NCBI GenBank assembly: GCA_019084435.1
Contig: JAHRFV010000232.1
Coordinates: 1 to 7,276, forward strand
Length of the DNA: 7,276 nucleotides
Reading direction: 5' to 3'
From: Dethiosulfatibacter sp.
GTDB taxonomy: Bacteria > Bacillota_A > Clostridia > Tissierellales > Dethiosulfatibacteraceae
This document shows positions 5,326 through 7,276 of the stretch, piece after piece. The position numbers and the translations under genes are program-made. Positions within the stretch are counted from its first letter, which is position 1, and the number at the start of each line of letters is the position of its first letter. Below the pieces are notes generated by a model. The model was not told where the DNA came from. It saw nothing but the letters and a program-made list of their open reading frames with translations, and made no database searches.

Positions 5326-6186
5326 TTAATGGCATGATTGTCCTTCTGATCCCCCTATTGGAATATCCAGAACATGATTTTGGATTTCAAACCTTATTGC
5401 ATCAATATCTATATTGTTTATGTCATCTACAACCTTTACAAAACCATAGGTGTTGCTGTCAATCACACTGAATTCAAAGTCAATAGACGGTGTGAAGCGG
5501 ATTTGATTATCCCCCTCCTTGACATCTATCCTAGCATTATACAGAAAAAACATAAGACTTCCTTCACCCTGTGTTTTATTGATAGTCCAAATGCTCTCCA
5601 ACCCTCTTTGCATAATAATGAGGGCAGGTTTCAACACGGTGTCATCCATACTTGTCTCAACGTATTGTTTTCCATCCTCAATTACTGCGATAGCCACCTC
5701 ATCTGTTGAAACTTGGAAATCATTCGAAGCAGTATTCTCAGAAACATCTGGCCTATCTGAAGCTGCTGGATCGACACTATCAAGGTCATCAACAACAGTA
5801 ATCGTGCTTCTAATCATCCCCATCCAGCAACTAAATGGTATTACACCACTTTCAGTCGGTGTGAACTCTATTATATTATCACCGGGAATAAGCCTTATTT
5901 CCTGGTTTAATTTCGGTATGATGATTCTATTGTTGCACCCGTTAATATTTGACGCGTCTGCCTTGATGATCCATTTGACAGGAATGCCTTTCTGGACCGT
6001 GATGGGTTCGTAGGAGCTTGACGAAAGCTCAGTAGTGATTGTTTGAAGATTATCCGTTACACTTGTCGTTTGTGCTGCCTGAGAATTGCCGTCTGCATAT
6101 GAAGTTATCGCTAATCCTGACAAGCCCAAACCACTATTAAACATAAAAATTCCAAGGACAACAACCAAAATCGCGCTGGTAGTCAT
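5326..6186 (-). CDS. Membrane-anchored tandem cupredoxin-like protein (C-terminal part of an HMA-SafE-cupredoxin protein)
   Basis: A 286-residue protein with one N-terminal membrane helix (about 3-25) and a Ser/Thr/Gln-rich linker (about 30-58). Cupredoxin-like domain 1 (about 59-133) carries Cys84 in NGCNNR and Cys120/Met122/Met124 in FSCWMGM, a plausible copper site. An acidic linker (134-156) leads to a second domain (about 158-253). Domain 2 repeats the pattern of domain 1 (EFTP against RFTP, TVVDD against KVVDD) but lacks the Cys and Met residues. The chain ends in Cys285-His286. The first helix reads like the last helix of a SafE transporter, and its ATG is in the same frame as the upstream gene, two codons after that gene's stop. 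The domains should face outside. Function in copper handling is inferred from residues and neighbour; it could also be a stabilising extension. Confidence 0.8.
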   Translation of the reverse strand: MTTSAILVVVLGIFMFNSGLGLSGLAITSYADGNSQAAQTTSVTDNLQTITTELSSSSYEPITVQKGIPVKWIIKADASNINGCNNRIIIPKLNQEIRLIPGDNIIEFTPTESGVIPFSCWMGMIRSTITVVDDLDSVDPAASDRPDVSENTASNDFQVSTDEVAIAVIEDGKQYVETSMDDTVLKPALIIMQRGLESIWTINKTQGEGSLMFFLYNARIDVKEGDNQIRFTPSIDFEFSVIDSNTYGFVKVVDDINNIDIDAIRFEIQNHVLDIPIGGSEGQSCH

Positions 6187-6190
6187 AACG

Positions 6191-6195
6191 CCTTA
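6191..6195 (-). promoter_or_regulatory. TAAGG: stop codon overlapping a Shine-Dalgarno-like restart signal
   Basis: On the minus strand the TAA stop of the upstream gene is directly followed by GG, making AAGG 4 nt before the ATG at 6186-6184. Ribosomes ending at the stop could restart here. Stop and ATG are in the same frame with only two codons between. Confidence 0.5.
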
Positions 6196-7125
6196 CTTGA
6201 ATTTTTTTGTCAGTAAAGAGCTGATGGCACCGAGACCAAACATAAGGGGCACAGTTCCTAAACTAAAAGCCAACATTGACAATGCTCCCTTGATTGGGTC
6301 TCCTGTTGAAAGAGCATATAGCTGCATGGCCTGTAACGGTCCACAAGGCATAAGTCCATTTAATAGTCCGACAAATAGAGGTCTGTTGCTTTTTTTCTGT
6401 TCCATTATTTTTGATGAGAAAATTTTTGGCATCCTCAAGTTGAATCTGCGAAGGGATGGAAAAAGATTTAAAATATTTAGACCCATGATCACCATAAAGA
6501 CTCCAGCGAAAAGCTGTACCGCTCCTCTGGCAGTTCCGGAGAAACTGACTACAGAGCCCAATGCCCCTACTATCCCACCAATAATTGTATAGGATACCAC
6601 TCTGCCGGAATTATACAAAAGGCTTGAGCGTAGAATTGATAGCCTGCCTTGTGCCTTATCACTAACTGATGACTGTAACGCGCATTGAGATAGATTGATA
6701 CCCCCACACATACCGATACAATGGACTGATGTCAGTAGGCCTATCATAAATAAAACGCCGTATCCCATTCCAACTTTGGCTTCCGGAAAATTGTTGAAAA
6801 CACTCAGTAGATTAAAATGATTCAATATTATATATAACGCATAAATGGTTATCAAAAATCCAATAGCTCTTGTGGAATTGCTGCTGTTTTTTTTCATCTG
6901 AGTAGCCCGTACTATATCATAATCCAAATCTTGAATAATGTTTTCTATCTTATCCAAAGAAATAATGTATGGGTCATATGTCACTTCAATCTTTCCGGTG
7001 CTATAACTAACTTTAGCAAAGCTAATGCCCTTTGTATCTGTCAATTTCTCCCGAATTTTGTTTTCGCAGCTTATGCAGGTCATTCCCTCTACCATCATTT
7101 TTTTTGAAAGCAATTTTTTCTCCAT
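6193..7125 (-). CDS. HMA domain fused to SafE/CcdA-like membrane transporter, ending before the last helix
   Basis: A 310-residue protein. The cytosolic heavy-metal-associated domain (about 8-73) has the metal site GMTCISC (14-20; Cys17, Cys20) that binds Cu(I) in chaperones. Membrane helices follow at about 87-104, 119-139, 174-195, 200-221, 249-269 and 278-302. It belongs to the TauE/SafE-like family (COG2836) known for HMA fusions linked to copper tolerance. Conserved intramembrane residues are HCIGMCGG (135-142; Cys136, Cys140) and MPCGPLQAMQLYAL (259-272; Cys261). It stops at TKKFK in the cytosolic loop, one helix short of what I expect, and the missing helix begins the next gene in the same frame. 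The ATG at 7125 has AAGGAGG at 7131-7137, 5 nt upstream. It likely moves or delivers copper or reducing equivalents across the membrane; the substrate is not shown by the sequence. Confidence 0.88.
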   Translation of the reverse strand: MEKKLLSKKMMVEGMTCISCENKIREKLTDTKGISFAKVSYSTGKIEVTYDPYIISLDKIENIIQDLDYDIVRATQMKKNSSNSTRAIGFLITIYALYIILNHFNLLSVFNNFPEAKVGMGYGVLFMIGLLTSVHCIGMCGGINLSQCALQSSVSDKAQGRLSILRSSLLYNSGRVVSYTIIGGIVGALGSVVSFSGTARGAVQLFAGVFMVIMGLNILNLFPSLRRFNLRMPKIFSSKIMEQKKSNRPLFVGLLNGLMPCGPLQAMQLYALSTGDPIKGALSMLAFSLGTVPLMFGLGAISSLLTKKFK

Positions 7126-7173
7126 ATAGTCCTCCTTTGCATTATCAAAGAATCATATCATTGGTATGTGTAG

Positions 7174-7200
7174 ATTTTATGGAGATTTAAAAACTGTTAA
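7174..7200 (-). promoter_or_regulatory. Weak candidate promoter for the metal module
   Basis: On the minus strand, TTAACA (7200-7195) and TAAAAT (7179-7174) each match five of six consensus bases, but the spacing is only 15 bp. The start would be near 7167, about 40 nt before the ATG. The short spacing is reminiscent of promoters activated by DNA distortion, but may be chance in AT-rich DNA. Confidence 0.28.
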
Positions 7201-7213
7201 AAATATATTTTAT

Positions 7214-7242
7214 TTGTAGAGAATTGAAGCATCTGTTAGAAT
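7214..7242 (+). promoter_or_regulatory. Candidate promoter for a rightward gene outside the window
   Basis: TTGTAG (7214-7219) and TAGAAT (7237-7242) are spaced by 17 bp on the plus strand, just before a strong ribosome site at the window edge. The -35 is weak (3 of 6) and the -10 good (5 of 6). Confidence 0.3.
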
Positions 7243-7266
7243 TAACTTAACGTGATTAATATTCAT

Positions 7267-7273
7267 AGGAGGG
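7267..7273 (+). promoter_or_regulatory. Strong Shine-Dalgarno at the right edge
   Basis: AGGAGGG ends 3 bases before the window does. Its strength and the absence of any other reason for it predict a plus-strand gene starting within about 10 nt after base 7276, divergent from the metal module. Confidence 0.55.
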
Positions 7274-7276
7274 CGA

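Noticed and set aside
5374..6013. Plus-strand open frames opposite the cupredoxin gene (111 and 164 codons)
   Set aside because: Antisense shadows of a gene whose own frame shows a membrane helix and two repeated domains.
6086..6592. Plus-strand open frame of 168 codons opposite the SafE/cupredoxin junction
   Set aside because: Antisense to two identified genes with low-complexity composition and no domain; its span over the in-frame stop looks coincidental.

Overview
The window looks like chromosomal DNA from a low-GC, strictly or facultatively anaerobic Firmicute, most likely in the class Clostridia. The reasons are AT-rich intergenic DNA, strong GGAGG ribosome binding sites, an acyl-CoA dehydrogenase/electron-transfer-flavoprotein operon, and a UvsE-type UV endonuclease. 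This placement is an inference; no rRNA, tRNA or other lineage marker is present. No mobile element, CRISPR array or RNA gene was seen.

Left block (1-1552, minus strand): an acyl-CoA dehydrogenase is followed after 13 bp by the start of an electron transfer flavoprotein beta subunit, which runs off the left edge. This is the usual acd-etfB(-etfA) order, in which the Etf carries electrons to or from the flavin of the dehydrogenase. By manual alignment the dehydrogenase lacks a glutamate at both known catalytic-base positions. A 310-bp AT-rich divergent region (1553-1862) then carries several GTAT/ATAC-type palindromes and a repeated TGATACC element.

Middle block (1863-3165, plus strand): an HxlR-family (DUF24) regulator is followed 28 bp later by a UV damage endonuclease (uvsE) with all expected metal ligands, probably in one operon. 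The uvsE end overlaps the end of the next gene by 12 bp, tail to tail.

Right block (3154-7125, minus strand): a metal-handling module in the transcription order HMA domain + SafE/CcdA-like membrane protein, cupredoxin-like extracytoplasmic protein, OmpR-type response regulator, sensor histidine kinase. The two kinase-system genes overlap by 23 bp and have their own promoter candidate. The membrane protein and the cupredoxin protein lie in the same reading frame, separated by one TAA stop and two codons. They look like one HMA-SafE-cupredoxin protein split in a cytosolic loop just before its last membrane helix. The sensor kinase has a His/Met/Cys-rich patch in its outside domain, which suggests, without proving, that it senses copper or another thiophilic metal for this module.

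Right edge (7126-7276): an intergenic region with a weak promoter candidate for the metal module and, on the plus strand, a promoter candidate and a strong Shine-Dalgarno at the very end. These point to a divergent gene starting just outside the window.
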